A stretch of 64,000 nt of DNA from GCA-2733415 sp964276095 (GTDB taxonomy: Bacteria; Bacteroidota; Bacteroidia; Flavobacteriales; Flavobacteriaceae). Made by a program: the position numbers and the translations under genes. Of the stretch, positions 34,038 to 41,861 are shown piece by piece (within the stretch, counting starts at the first letter, position 1; the number at the start of each line of letters is the position of its first letter). The stretch lies in the NCBI GenBank assembly GCA_964276095.1, contig CAXYDR010000003.1:1302001-1366000 (forward strand). The letters run 5' to 3'. The notes beneath the pieces were generated by a model. It was given only the letters and a program-made list of their open reading frames with translations. It searched no databases and was not told the DNA's origin.

Positions 34038-34226
34038 ATGTACAATTTAATTGGAGCTGGATTAATCGTAATCGGTGGTGGAATCGGACTTGGTCAAATA
34101 GGTGGAAAAGCAATGGAAGGTATTGCTCGTCAACCTGAAGCGGCTAATAAAATTCAAACTGCGATGATTATTATTGGAGCATTATTGGAAGGATTAGCTT
34201 TCGGTGCTTTGATCTTAGGAAGATAG
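34038..34226 (+). CDS. atpE: ATP synthase F0 subunit c
   Basis: 62 residues, shorter than the 79 of E. coli but normal for this phylum. Two helices form a hairpin: the first has the glycine-rich GGGIGLGQIGGKA, the polar loop is ARQPEA (Arg31-Gln32-Pro33), and the second carries the ion-binding carboxylate Glu51 in ALLEGLAFG. The Na-type ligand set is not present (the residue after Glu51 is Gly and the position of the first-helix Gln of Na enzymes is Leu18), so proton coupling is likely. It lies between two structured spacers, consistent with a need for many copies per complex. Confidence 0.96.
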   Translation: MYNLIGAGLIVIGGGIGLGQIGGKAMEGIARQPEAANKIQTAMIIIGALLEGLAFGALILGR

Positions 34227-34241
34227 TCCAGAGGAAAAAAG

Positions 34242-34281
34242 AAAACAATATCCTGTAACGGTTGGTTACAGGATATGTTTT
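34242..34281 (+). promoter_or_regulatory. Intercistronic hairpin after atpE
   Basis: ATATCCTGTAAC pairs perfectly with GTTACAGGATAT around GGTTG, extended past one bulged A by AAAAC/GTTTT. It lies 16 bp after atpE inside the operon, so a partial terminator or a 3'-end stabiliser that raises atpE mRNA is likely. Confidence 0.7.
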
Positions 34282-34330
34282 AGATTAAACAAGAACAAAG
34301 AATTAGTGTCAAGATTTAAAAAGATATCAA

Positions 34331-34831
34331 ATGGATCAGTTATTAAATGATTTTTCACCAGGATTGTTTTTCATGCAAGCAATCATCTTATTAATATTAA
34401 TATTAATAATGCGTAAATTTGCTTGGAAACCAATTTTAGACTCTTTACAGAGTAGAGAAGAAGGTATTCAAAATGCGTTAGATGCAGCAGAAGATGCAAA
34501 GAAAGAAATGCAAAACTTGAATGCTGATAACGAAAAGTTATTAAAACAAGCTAGAGTAGAACGTGAAGTGATGCTTAAAGAAGCTCGTGAAATGAAAGAT
34601 CAAATTGTTGCTACTGCAAAGCAAGAAGCACAAACTATCGCTGATGATATGATCGTTCAAGCTAAAGCAACTATTACTAGTGAGAAGCAAGCTGCAATGT
34701 CAGAATTGAAGAATACAGTTTCTGGTTTAGCATTGGAAATTGCTGAAAAAGTAGTGAGACAAGAACTTTCTAATAAGGACAAGCAATTGGAATTAGTAGA
34801 GAAGTCATTAGCTGAAGTTACTTTAAACTAA
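34331..34831 (+). CDS. atpF: ATP synthase F0 subunit b
   Basis: 166 residues. One N-terminal transmembrane helix (about 10-27: SPGLFFMQAIILLILILIM) is followed by RKFAWKPILDSLQSREEGIQNALDAAEDAKKEM and a long charged coiled coil, the standard subunit b layout. It forms the peripheral stalk as a dimer joining F0 to subunit delta and alpha. It is 12 bp upstream of atpH. The spacer from atpE is 104 bp and holds the strong hairpin. Confidence 0.96.
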   Translation: MDQLLNDFSPGLFFMQAIILLILILIMRKFAWKPILDSLQSREEGIQNALDAAEDAKKEMQNLNADNEKLLKQARVEREVMLKEAREMKDQIVATAKQEAQTIADDMIVQAKATITSEKQAAMSELKNTVSGLALEIAEKVVRQELSNKDKQLELVEKSLAEVTLN

Positions 34832-34843
34832 TATAAAGTTAAG

Positions 34844-35380
34844 ATGAAAGGAACTAGAGCAGCAATCCGTTACGCAAAAGCGATTTTAGAATTAGCTACA
34901 GATCAAAATTCTGCATCAGCAGTTAATGATGATATGAAGTTAATTACTAATGCTATTGCAGACAATGAGGAATTAAAATCTTTGTTGAATAGTCCTGTAG
35001 TTAAAGTAGCTCAAAAAACAGCTGTTTTAAAAGAAGTTTTTGTAAATACCAATACAATCACTACTAATTTAGTTGATGTATTAGCTGTGAATAAAAGAAT
35101 ACCACTTTTAGGAGCTGTTGCAACTGAATTCACATCACTTTTTGATGCATCACAAGGATTCCAAAAAGCACGTGTTACTACTGCAGTACCTTTAACTGAT
35201 GAAATGAACGCGAAAGTGTTAGCAAAAGTTAAAGAACTAACAGGAAAAGAAGCATTAATTGAAAACACTGTTGACGAATCTATCTTAGGAGGATTTATCT
35301 TACGTGTTGGAGATTTACAATATAACGCAAGTATTGCGAACAATTTAAACAATTTAAAGAGAGCATTTTCTCAAAATTAA
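34844..35380 (+). CDS. atpH: ATP synthase F1 subunit delta
   Basis: 178 residues of the OSCP/delta family: the N-terminal helical domain begins RAAIRYAKAILELA, with LLNSPVVKVAQKTAVLKEVF around residues 46-65, and the C-terminal domain has KARVTTAVPLTDEMNAKVLAKVKELTGKEALIENTVDESILGGFILRVGD, a strong family signature. It links the peripheral stalk to the top of F1. It lies between atpF (12 bp) and atpA (28 bp) in the same operon. Confidence 0.96.
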   Translation: MKGTRAAIRYAKAILELATDQNSASAVNDDMKLITNAIADNEELKSLLNSPVVKVAQKTAVLKEVFVNTNTITTNLVDVLAVNKRIPLLGAVATEFTSLFDASQGFQKARVTTAVPLTDEMNAKVLAKVKELTGKEALIENTVDESILGGFILRVGDLQYNASIANNLNNLKRAFSQN

Positions 35381-35408
35381 TTACGAATTACTTTAATTAT
35401 CAATAAAA

Positions 35409-36983
35409 ATGGCTGAAGTTAAACCTGCTGAAGTATCGGCAATTATCAAAAAGCAATTATCAGGATTTGAAGCATCTGCTTCATTAGACGAAGTAGGATC
35501 AGTTCTACAAGTTGGAGATGGTATTGCACGTGTATTTGGATTATCTAATGTACAATATGGTGAATTAGTAGAATTCGATGGTGGATTAGAAGGAATTGTA
35601 TTGAACTTGGAAGAGGACAATGTAGGGGTAGTACTTTTAGGTGCTGCAACTGGTATTGTTGAAGGTACAGTTGTAAAAAGAACACAACGTATCGCTTCTG
35701 TTAATGTAGGAGAAGGAGTTGTTGGACGTGTAGTTAACACTTTAGGTCAGCCAATTGATGGTAAAGGACCAATACAAGGTGAAACTTTCGAAATGCCTTT
35801 AGAGCGTAAAGCACCTGGAGTTATTTTTAGAGAGCCTGTAACTGAGCCAATGCAAACTGGAATCAAAGCAATTGATGCTATGATCCCTGTAGGTAGAGGA
35901 CAACGTGAGTTAGTAATTGGTGACAGACAAACTGGTAAAACAGCTGTTTGTATTGATACTATCATCAACCAAAAAGAATTTTATGACGCTGGAGAGCCAG
36001 TTTATTGTATCTATGTTGCCATAGGTCAAAAAGCTTCTACAGTAGCATTAATTGTAAAGACATTAGAAGAAAAAGGAGCTTTAGCTTATACTACTATTGT
36101 AGCAGCTAACGCATCTGATCCTGCAGCAATGCAAGTATATGCACCATTTACAGGAGCATCTATTGGAGAATACTTCAGAGATACTGGTAGACCAGCATTA
36201 ATCATTTATGATGATTTATCTAAGCAAGCAGTTGCCTACCGTGAGGTTTCTTTATTATTAAGAAGACCACCGGGACGTGAGGCTTATCCTGGAGATGTAT
36301 TTTTCTTACACTCAAGATTATTAGAGCGTGCAGCAAAAGTTATCAACGATGATACTATTGCAGCAACTATGAATGATTTACCTGCTTCTTTAAAAGATAA
36401 AGTAAAAGGTGGTGGTTCATTAACAGCTTTACCAATTATTGAAACACAAGCTGGTGATGTATCTGCATATATCCCAACTAACGTAATTTCAATTACAGAT
36501 GGTCAAATTTTCTTAGATGGAGATTTATTTAACTCTGGTGTTCGTCCGGCAATTAACGTAGGTATTTCTGTATCTCGTGTTGGTGGAAACGCACAGATTA
36601 AGGCTATGAAAAAAGTATCTGGTACTTTAAAATTAGATCAAGCACAATTCCGTGAATTGGAAGCATTTGCTAAGTTTGGTTCTGATTTAGATGCAGCAAC
36701 TTTAAACGTAATTAATAAAGGTAAACGTAACGTTGAGATCTTAAAGCAAGCTCAAAACGATCCTTTTACAGTTGAAGACCAAGTAGCAATTATCTATGCT
36801 GGTTCTAAAGATTTATTAAAAGACGTTCCTGTTAATAAAGTAAAAGAATTTGAAAGAGACTATATCGAATTCTTAAACGCAAAACACAGACCTACTTTAG
36901 ATTTATTAAAGAAAGGTAAATTAACTGATGAAGTTATTGATACGTTAAGTTCAGTAGCAAAAGATTTATCAGCTAAATATTAA
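35409..36983 (+). CDS. atpA: ATP synthase F1 subunit alpha
   Basis: 524 residues, full length. Walker A is GDRQTGKTA near residues 171-179, Walker B lies in ALIIYDDLSKQAVAYREVSLLLRRPPGREAYPGDVFFLHSRLLERAA, and the arginine-finger region SISDGQ-like VISITDGQIFLDGDLFNSGVRPAINVGISVSRVGG follows. Subunit alpha binds nucleotide at non-catalytic sites in the F1 hexamer. The gene for the catalytic beta subunit is not nearby; in Bacteroidota it usually lies elsewhere with epsilon. A 15-bp hairpin follows the stop. Confidence 0.98.
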   Translation: MAEVKPAEVSAIIKKQLSGFEASASLDEVGSVLQVGDGIARVFGLSNVQYGELVEFDGGLEGIVLNLEEDNVGVVLLGAATGIVEGTVVKRTQRIASVNVGEGVVGRVVNTLGQPIDGKGPIQGETFEMPLERKAPGVIFREPVTEPMQTGIKAIDAMIPVGRGQRELVIGDRQTGKTAVCIDTIINQKEFYDAGEPVYCIYVAIGQKASTVALIVKTLEEKGALAYTTIVAANASDPAAMQVYAPFTGASIGEYFRDTGRPALIIYDDLSKQAVAYREVSLLLRRPPGREAYPGDVFFLHSRLLERAAKVINDDTIAATMNDLPASLKDKVKGGGSLTALPIIETQAGDVSAYIPTNVISITDGQIFLDGDLFNSGVRPAINVGISVSRVGGNAQIKAMKKVSGTLKLDQAQFRELEAFAKFGSDLDAATLNVINKGKRNVEILKQAQNDPFTVEDQVAIIYAGSKDLLKDVPVNKVKEFERDYIEFLNAKHRPTLDLLKKGKLTDEVIDTLSSVAKDLSAKY

Positions 36984-36992
36984 TATTTAAGT

Positions 36993-37027
36993 ACATTCTA
37001 TCAAGAAATAACTTCTTGATAGAATGT
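36993..37027 (+). promoter_or_regulatory. Intercistronic hairpin between atpA and atpG
   Basis: ACATTCTATCAAGAA pairs perfectly (15 bp) with TTCTTGATAGAATGT around ATAAC, followed by GTTTT. It may act as a partial terminator or mRNA end-point, lowering atpG relative to atpA (F1 needs three alpha and one gamma). Confidence 0.7.
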
Positions 37028-37108
37028 GTTTTCAAGTTTATTATTAAAGTAAAGTGTTAGTACATATAGTCTAACTATTATTTACTAATTACTCAATACT
37101 AAATAAAG

Positions 37109-37969
37109 ATGGCAAACTTAAAAGAAATACGTAATAGAATATCGTCGATATCTTCAACGATGCAGATTACTAGTGCTATGAAAATGGTATCTGCTGCAAA
37201 GTTAAAGAAGGCACAAGATGCTATTACAGCTATGCGTCCATACGCAGACAAATTAACAGAATTATTACAAAGTTTAAGTGCTACTTTGGATGCTGACGGC
37301 GGAAGCGTTTATGCAACTGAAAAAGAAGTGAATAAAGTGCTATTAGTAGCAATTAATTCGAACAGAGGACTTTGTGGTGGATTCAATTCTAATATCATTA
37401 AGCAATCTAATCACTTATTAGACAATGTTTACGCAGGTAAACAAGTTGATTTTGTGTGTATTGGAAAAAAAGCAAATGATATTTTAGAGAAAGGGAGTAC
37501 AATCATCGCTAATAAAAGTGAGGTTTATGACGATTTAACTTTTGACAATGTTGCAGAAATTGCAGAAATGTTAATGGAAAAATTTGTTGACGGATCTTAC
37601 GATAAAATTGAGCTAGTATACAACAAGTTTAAAAATGCTGCTACTCAAATTATCATGACGGAGCAGTTTTTACCGATTGTTTCTCAAGATGCTGATGCTG
37701 ATGTTAACTTAGATTATGTTTTTGAACCTTCTAAAGAAGAAATTGTAGAAGCATTAATTCCTAAGTCATTAAAAACACAATTGTACAAAGCAATTCGTGA
37801 TTCTTTCGCTGCAGAGCATGGAGCACGTATGACAGCAATGCATAAAGCAACGGATAATGCAACTGAATTAAGAGATGCATTGAAGTTAACATATAACAAA
37901 GCACGTCAAGCTGCTATTACTAACGAAATCCTTGAGATTGTTGGTGGTGCAGAAGCATTGAATAACTAA
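37109..37969 (+). CDS. atpG: ATP synthase F1 subunit gamma
   Basis: 286 residues. The N-terminal coiled-coil helix begins ANLKEIRNRISSISSTMQITSAMKMVSAAKLKKAQDA, the family signature; the middle has NSNRGLCGGFNSNI, and the C-terminal helix ends in RDALKLTYNKARQAAITNEILEIVGGAEAL. Gamma is the rotor shaft joining the c ring to the alpha/beta hexamer. It is the last gene of this operon; two terminator-like hairpins follow. No atpD or atpC follows, unlike in most proteobacteria. Confidence 0.97.
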   Translation: MANLKEIRNRISSISSTMQITSAMKMVSAAKLKKAQDAITAMRPYADKLTELLQSLSATLDADGGSVYATEKEVNKVLLVAINSNRGLCGGFNSNIIKQSNHLLDNVYAGKQVDFVCIGKKANDILEKGSTIIANKSEVYDDLTFDNVAEIAEMLMEKFVDGSYDKIELVYNKFKNAATQIIMTEQFLPIVSQDADADVNLDYVFEPSKEEIVEALIPKSLKTQLYKAIRDSFAAEHGARMTAMHKATDNATELRDALKLTYNKARQAAITNEILEIVGGAEALNN

Positions 37970-38008
37970 AATTGAGCATACTGAATTATTCAGTTTTTCA
38001 TAATATTT

Positions 38009-38039
38009 AAAACCTCACTTTTTTAAGTGGGGTTTTTTT
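38009..38039 (+). terminator. Terminator of the ATP synthase operon
   Basis: AAAACCTCACTT pairs with AAGTGGGGTTTT (one G-U pair) around TTTT, followed by a T-tract. A weaker hairpin ACTGAA-TTA-TTCAGT lies at about 37979-37993. Confidence 0.9.
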
Positions 38040-38050
38040 ATATTCAATAT

Positions 38051-38080
38051 TTTGGTACAGCTTTTGAAGTTGTATCTTTA
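38051..38080 (+). promoter_or_regulatory. Promoter of the 38101 gene
   Basis: TTTG at 38051-38054 and TATCTTTA at 38073-38080 with 18-bp spacing; the last base differs from the TAnnTTTG consensus. Confidence 0.6.
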
Positions 38081-38100
38081 AGTAACCAAAATAAAGAATA

Positions 38101-38625
38101 ATGAATTTTTTTCAAAAGCTAGGAGTTTTATTATCATTATCTGCACTCACATTTAGTTTCTCGCAATGTGCAAGTGCTAAAAAGACTATGGAAATAACTA
38201 AAACGATTGAGTTATCTAAAAAATCAAGTTCCGAAGTGTATTATCAAAGCTGGGTAGCTGGTGTTAGAGGAGGAGGATCAGGAACGGATTTATACATCAG
38301 TAAATCATCAGTAGGAAATAAAGAATTAATTACTGCTTATTTTATGAAAAAAATAGTTGCGTTTGACACCTTAACTAAAGGATCAAAAATGTTTATAGCT
38401 CGTTTTAAAGGAGAGGCTAATAAAATTTTTGATATAGAAATGAATGCAGATGCAGTAAATGAATATGGTAATAAAGTACTGGCAGAAAAAACAGACTTCC
38501 CTTTTAATCTAAAGCCTAATGAAGCTGTAGTAAGTTACCTTGAAAACAAAAAAATAAAGTATTTAAAGTTAACAAATATTTCTAAAAAGGAATCACTGGC
38601 ATATCCTTCTGCACCGAGACATTGA
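38101..38625 (+). CDS. Probable envelope lipoprotein of unknown function
   Basis: 174 residues. The N-terminal hydrophobic segment ends in FSFSQC (Cys23), which could be a lipobox, although the residue before Cys is Gln, unusual for signal peptidase II; plain secretion is also possible. The mature part is beta-rich (VYYQSWVAGVRGGGSGTDLYISKSS, ELITAYFMKK, NKIFDIEMNADAVNEYGN), and I do not recognise a family with certainty. It has its own promoter and follows the atp terminator; it converges with the minus-strand histidine kinase gene with 25 bp between stops. It is probably an independent single-gene unit. Confidence 0.7.
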   Translation: MNFFQKLGVLLSLSALTFSFSQCASAKKTMEITKTIELSKKSSSEVYYQSWVAGVRGGGSGTDLYISKSSVGNKELITAYFMKKIVAFDTLTKGSKMFIARFKGEANKIFDIEMNADAVNEYGNKVLAEKTDFPFNLKPNEAVVSYLENKKIKYLKLTNISKKESLAYPSAPRH

Positions 38626-38650
38626 TACTTTAAATAATAAAAGAATATTT

Positions 38651-40165
38651 TTAGTTATTTAGCAAGCAGTTTTCAATTGCCTCAATAAATAGTTCTTCAT
38701 CAAATGGTTTAGTAATTATATCGTTTATATCTTTTCCTCGCTGGCTTATTAGTTCAGCGTCTACATGAGCACCAGTAGCAATAATTATAGGAATGCTATT
38801 ACGTCGTTTGTCGGACAAGTTCCTAATTACTTTTGCTGCTTCTAAGCCATTAAGTAAAGGCATTTTGTAATCCATTAATATTAAGTCATAAGAAGTCTTA
38901 TTTAATGCCTCTAATGCTTCTGAGCCATTACTAACTATGTCAAGGAAATAATTGTTTGTCTTTGCTAGTATCTTAAAAATAGTTAATTGATGTAGTTCAT
39001 TATCTTCAACTATCAGTAATTGGTGTTTTTGTTTGTTTTTTTGAAAAAGCTTTTTTGAATTTTTATAACTTTCAAGCTCTTGTGTAACAGGGTATTTTGC
39101 TTTGATATTTACTGTAATACAACTTCCTTTTTTATAATCACTTTTTAAATTGATTGTACCGCCTAATAACTCAGTAATTTCTTTAACAATGCTTAAGCCT
39201 AAACCAACACCTTCAATGTCTTTTGCGTTTTCTAATCTATTGAAGCGTATAAATATTTTTTCCTGATCTTCTTTTTTTATTCCAACGCCAGTGTCTTCAA
39301 CAATAATAGCTAATGTTATCCTTTGTGCTCTAGTAAAAACTGTTTTTATACTTAAAGATATAGTTCCTGTTTTAGTAAATTTTATTGCGTTATCTAGGAG
39401 GTTTTTTATGAGTTGTCTGATTTTAGTTTTATCACTTTCAATATATGTAGGAACTTTTTCATCTACAGCTAGCTTAAAATCAAGCTGTTTCTGAGCACAT
39501 TTATGATGGTATTCTGACTCTATTTGACTTAATAATTTACTTAAATTAAACTGCTCCTCATTTACTTCAAGTTTACCTATTCCTAGTTTCGAAATATCTA
39601 AAACATCATTTATCATTGATTTTAAATGATGACTTGAAGATGTCATTACCTCAAGATACTCTTTTTGTTCATTATTTAAATTTGAATTTTTCATCAAATT
39701 AGCAAAAGCAATAATACTTGTTATCGGACTAATAATTTCATGACTAAAATTATTTATAAATTTATCTTTAAAGGCTTCTTTTTCTTTAAGGACTTTATTT
39801 TTAATGACTAAAATTTCTGAAGCTATAGCGGTTTCATTTCTTGATTGTGCCAAGCTTTGAAAAGATTCATAGTGTTTAGAGAAATCGGTTAGAGTAATTA
39901 AATAAGTATTTTTCTCTAGTTTAGAAATGCTGATGTCACATGTAAGGTCCCTTTTATGACTACTTAAATGGACGCAAGAAAAATTTAACTCTTCAGAATC
40001 AATAGTTGAAATTATGTTTTCAAAAAACGGATGTAATTCAGAAATATTCTCCCCTTTTTTTGCCTCTAACAATGTGTTGTCACTTTCAACAATCACACCA
40101 TTTTGATTGAAAATTAAGAACTGAGTATTTGAATTTTGGTGTTTTTTTTTGATAGTTTCTAACAT
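38651..40165 (-). CDS. Soluble hybrid sensor histidine kinase/response regulator
   Basis: 504 residues without any transmembrane helix. Order of domains: PAS-like N-terminus (about 1-95), short coiled coil, HisKA with phospho-His142 in NNFSHEIISPITS, HATPase with QLIKNLLDNAIKF (Asn259), VEDTGVGI (Asp291) and GVGLGLSIVKEI, then a receiver domain with acidic LLIVEDNE (Asp388), phospho-acceptor Asp432 in LILMDYKMP, Thr464 and Lys486. There is no output domain, so the phosphate is passed on or the receiver acts by protein contact. The start overlaps the small GTPase gene by 7 bp, which couples their translation and implies joint function. The input signal is intracellular, perhaps the GTPase itself. 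Confidence 0.93.
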   Translation of the reverse strand: MLETIKKKHQNSNTQFLIFNQNGVIVESDNTLLEAKKGENISELHPFFENIISTIDSEELNFSCVHLSSHKRDLTCDISISKLEKNTYLITLTDFSKHYESFQSLAQSRNETAIASEILVIKNKVLKEKEAFKDKFINNFSHEIISPITSIIAFANLMKNSNLNNEQKEYLEVMTSSSHHLKSMINDVLDISKLGIGKLEVNEEQFNLSKLLSQIESEYHHKCAQKQLDFKLAVDEKVPTYIESDKTKIRQLIKNLLDNAIKFTKTGTISLSIKTVFTRAQRITLAIIVEDTGVGIKKEDQEKIFIRFNRLENAKDIEGVGLGLSIVKEITELLGGTINLKSDYKKGSCITVNIKAKYPVTQELESYKNSKKLFQKNKQKHQLLIVEDNELHQLTIFKILAKTNNYFLDIVSNGSEALEALNKTSYDLILMDYKMPLLNGLEAAKVIRNLSDKRRNSIPIIIATGAHVDAELISQRGKDINDIITKPFDEELFIEAIENCLLNN

Positions 40166-40656
40166 ACTAAATTTTTTGTAAGTTCTTCAAATAATCCCTC
40201 AATATTTTCTCCAGTTTTCGCACTACTAAAAATAGAAGTAGTAGCGATTAAATCCGCATGATCTTTAGGGTCTAACTCCTCTTCTAGTAAATCAATTTTA
40301 TTTCCAACTACTTTAGTTATAGTTGTAGGGTATAGCTGTTTTAATTTAGCAACATTTTCAGTTAAAGTATTAAACGTAACCGGTCTAGTGATATCGTATA
40401 CATAAATAAATGCATGAGTTCCAAGTAAATACGCCTTATTTATTAAATCAATATTGTCCGTCCCCTCTAAGTCCCAAATTAGTAGAGATACCTTTTCGTT
40501 ACCTATGACAGAAACCTCTTTTTTTAGGATGTGAACGCCAATTGTGACTTTGTAATCCGATGAAAATTCATTCGTTACAAATTTTCGAATGATAGATGTT
40601 TTCCCTACACCGAAATGTCCTAGTAAAACAATTTTTTTAGAGCTCGTCATTGTCAA
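40159..40656 (-). CDS. Ras/Rab-like small GTPase
   Basis: 165 residues, the length of a bare Ras-type G domain. G1 is GHFGVGKTS (13-21), G2 is Thr38 in YKVTIGVHI, G3 is WDLEGTD (Asp62 to Gly65), G4 is GNKID (Asn119, Lys120, Asp122) and G5 is SSAK (145-147). In switch II the usual A-G-Q is replaced by E-G-T, so the catalytic glutamine (Ras Gln61) is Thr66, which suggests that GTP hydrolysis depends on a partner. The last residue is Cys165. It overlaps the upstream longin-like gene by 20 bp and the histidine kinase gene by 7 bp. It belongs to the prokaryotic Ras superfamily (MglA/Rup relatives); which subfamily is not clear. Confidence 0.92.
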   Translation of the reverse strand: MTMTSSKKIVLLGHFGVGKTSIIRKFVTNEFSSDYKVTIGVHILKKEVSVIGNEKVSLLIWDLEGTDNIDLINKAYLLGTHAFIYVYDITRPVTFNTLTENVAKLKQLYPTTITKVVGNKIDLLEEELDPKDHADLIATTSIFSSAKTGENIEGLFEELTKNLVC

Positions 40657-41446
40657 AAAATTCAGTTAATTTAATTGATATATTTTCATCAGATTCTTTG
40701 CTGAGAAATTTTTCAGCAAAGCTTAGTAATTCTTGCTCTAATTTAGCTTCGTATGCGCTATCAAAAACACCATGTACTACTACAGCAATATAATAAGAGT
40801 TGAAGTTTTGAATATGGATGTTGTATAACCCGTATTCAATTGACTCTAAGGAATCATTCCCTGTTTTAAAAGCATCCTCTACAAAACTCTTTATAGCTGT
40901 AAGCATTGCTGATAGTACTTCTTTGTCTATTGTATTTGTTTTAGAAAAATTTCCTTTTAAAATACCAGAGTTTTTTTCTATTATAAATATTTCTTGAATT
41001 TCAGTAGTTCCTAAATCGTTAATTAATAAGCTTTCTTCATCAATTCCAGATACTTTCGACTTTATTTTTCGCCTCCAGCCTTTAAATGAAAAACTCTCTT
41101 GTAATTGTGCGTTTATTTTATCTGATAAAAGTTTAAATTCTTGCTGAATATATTTTTTTATCATTTTCCCAATAATAGGGAATAAAGCGTCTACAACAGC
41201 GTCTTTTGAATTGGCAATCTCGTTTTTTAATGACTCAGTTATTGTAGGCCCTAATTTATCAGGTATATCTGCAGTATATTTTTCTAATTTTTTGTCAATT
41301 ATAGGGTTAACCCTAGTAGCTAATTGTTCTTGTTTTTCAATAATACTTTCAAGCTCTGTGATTTTTGCTTGTAATAAAGCAATCTCATCCCTGTCCTCAT
41401 GTAAAAGGAGTTCTTTTAACTGTCGGAGTTTATGGGTTTCAGACAT
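40637..41446 (-). CDS. Coiled-coil protein with longin/roadblock-like domain (OmpA-N-terminal-like family)
   Basis: 269 residues, soluble. Residues 1-45 hold a LRQLKELLLHEDRDEIALLQAKITELE coiled coil; the middle has repeated short helices around proline and glycine (IPDKLGPTITESL, ALFPIIGKMIKKYI); residues about 148-250 form an alpha/beta domain with IQEIFIIEKNSGILKGNF, EVLSAMLTAIKSFVEDAF and YIAVVVHGVF. The same set occurs in the N-terminal half of proteins annotated as cell-envelope OmpA family in other bacteria, but here no OmpA domain follows. The last domain resembles longin/roadblock folds such as MglB, which are known partners of Ras-like GTPases. The 20-bp overlap with the GTPase gene supports that pairing. 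Confidence 0.75.
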   Translation of the reverse strand: MSETHKLRQLKELLLHEDRDEIALLQAKITELESIIEKQEQLATRVNPIIDKKLEKYTADIPDKLGPTITESLKNEIANSKDAVVDALFPIIGKMIKKYIQQEFKLLSDKINAQLQESFSFKGWRRKIKSKVSGIDEESLLINDLGTTEIQEIFIIEKNSGILKGNFSKTNTIDKEVLSAMLTAIKSFVEDAFKTGNDSLESIEYGLYNIHIQNFNSYYIAVVVHGVFDSAYEAKLEQELLSFAEKFLSKESDENISIKLTEFFDNDEL

Positions 41447-41513
41447 CTTAATTTAATGTATTTCTTGGAAAAGAATGTTTTTTAAATTTAGTGATAAAAG
41501 CTAACTTAATCAA

Positions 41514-41861
41514 TTATTCACTTATTTTATTTCCAAGTTTCACCAATAAATCACCCAATAATTTTCTGTCAACCTTTTGTTCATCTAACTCTTCAGCTTT
41601 AGCTTCAAGTGTATCTTCTAATTCAGTAATCCTAATATTTAGGTCTGTACTTAAATTATCAATAGCTTTATTCAATTCAATGCTTGTAGAATTTATAAGA
41701 TCTTTAAGTGCTGCTTTTTTATTTTCAAGGTCTTTTTTTATTGCCTCAAATTCGTCATTATATTCAGCAATGTTTTCACCAAAGATTAAATTTTTTATTG
41801 CTTCAATCTTGGAGCTATTTGTAGTTTCTACTACAACTTCTTGCTCGTTTTTTTTTGACAT
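41514..41861 (-). CDS. Coiled-coil protein, first gene of the GTPase operon
   Basis: 115 residues, highly charged (pI acidic), no signal peptide. It begins with a flexible tail (about 1-17), then KIEAIKNLIFGENIAEYNDEFEAIKKDLE, a heptad-rich helix through residue 95 and an ending DRKLLGDLLVKLGNKIS. Its first motif (I/L-x-x-L-[LI]-[FL]-x-E) is similar to the start of the next gene's product, so the two proteins may be related or interact through this helix. It is the first gene behind the operon promoter, 67 bp ahead of the longin-like gene. Function is unknown; a scaffold for the GTPase or kinase is a guess. Confidence 0.8.
   Translation of the reverse strand: MSKKNEQEVVVETTNSSKIEAIKNLIFGENIAEYNDEFEAIKKDLENKKAALKDLINSTSIELNKAIDNLSTDLNIRITELEDTLEAKAEELDEQKVDRKLLGDLLVKLGNKISE

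Noticed and set aside
34038..34226. Sodium-binding signature in subunit c
   Set aside because: A Gln is present in the first helix but not at the Na-ligand position, and the residue after Glu51 is Gly; proton coupling is more likely.
35393..35968. Minus-strand frames opposite atpA
   Set aside because: Antisense to a strongly conserved gene; low-complexity Thr/Ser/Pro composition reflects the codon use of atpA.
40159..40170. C-terminal Cys of the GTPase as a prenylation site
   Set aside because: There is no CAAX box and no known bacterial prenyltransferase for such GTPases; the overlap with the kinase start also constrains the codons here.
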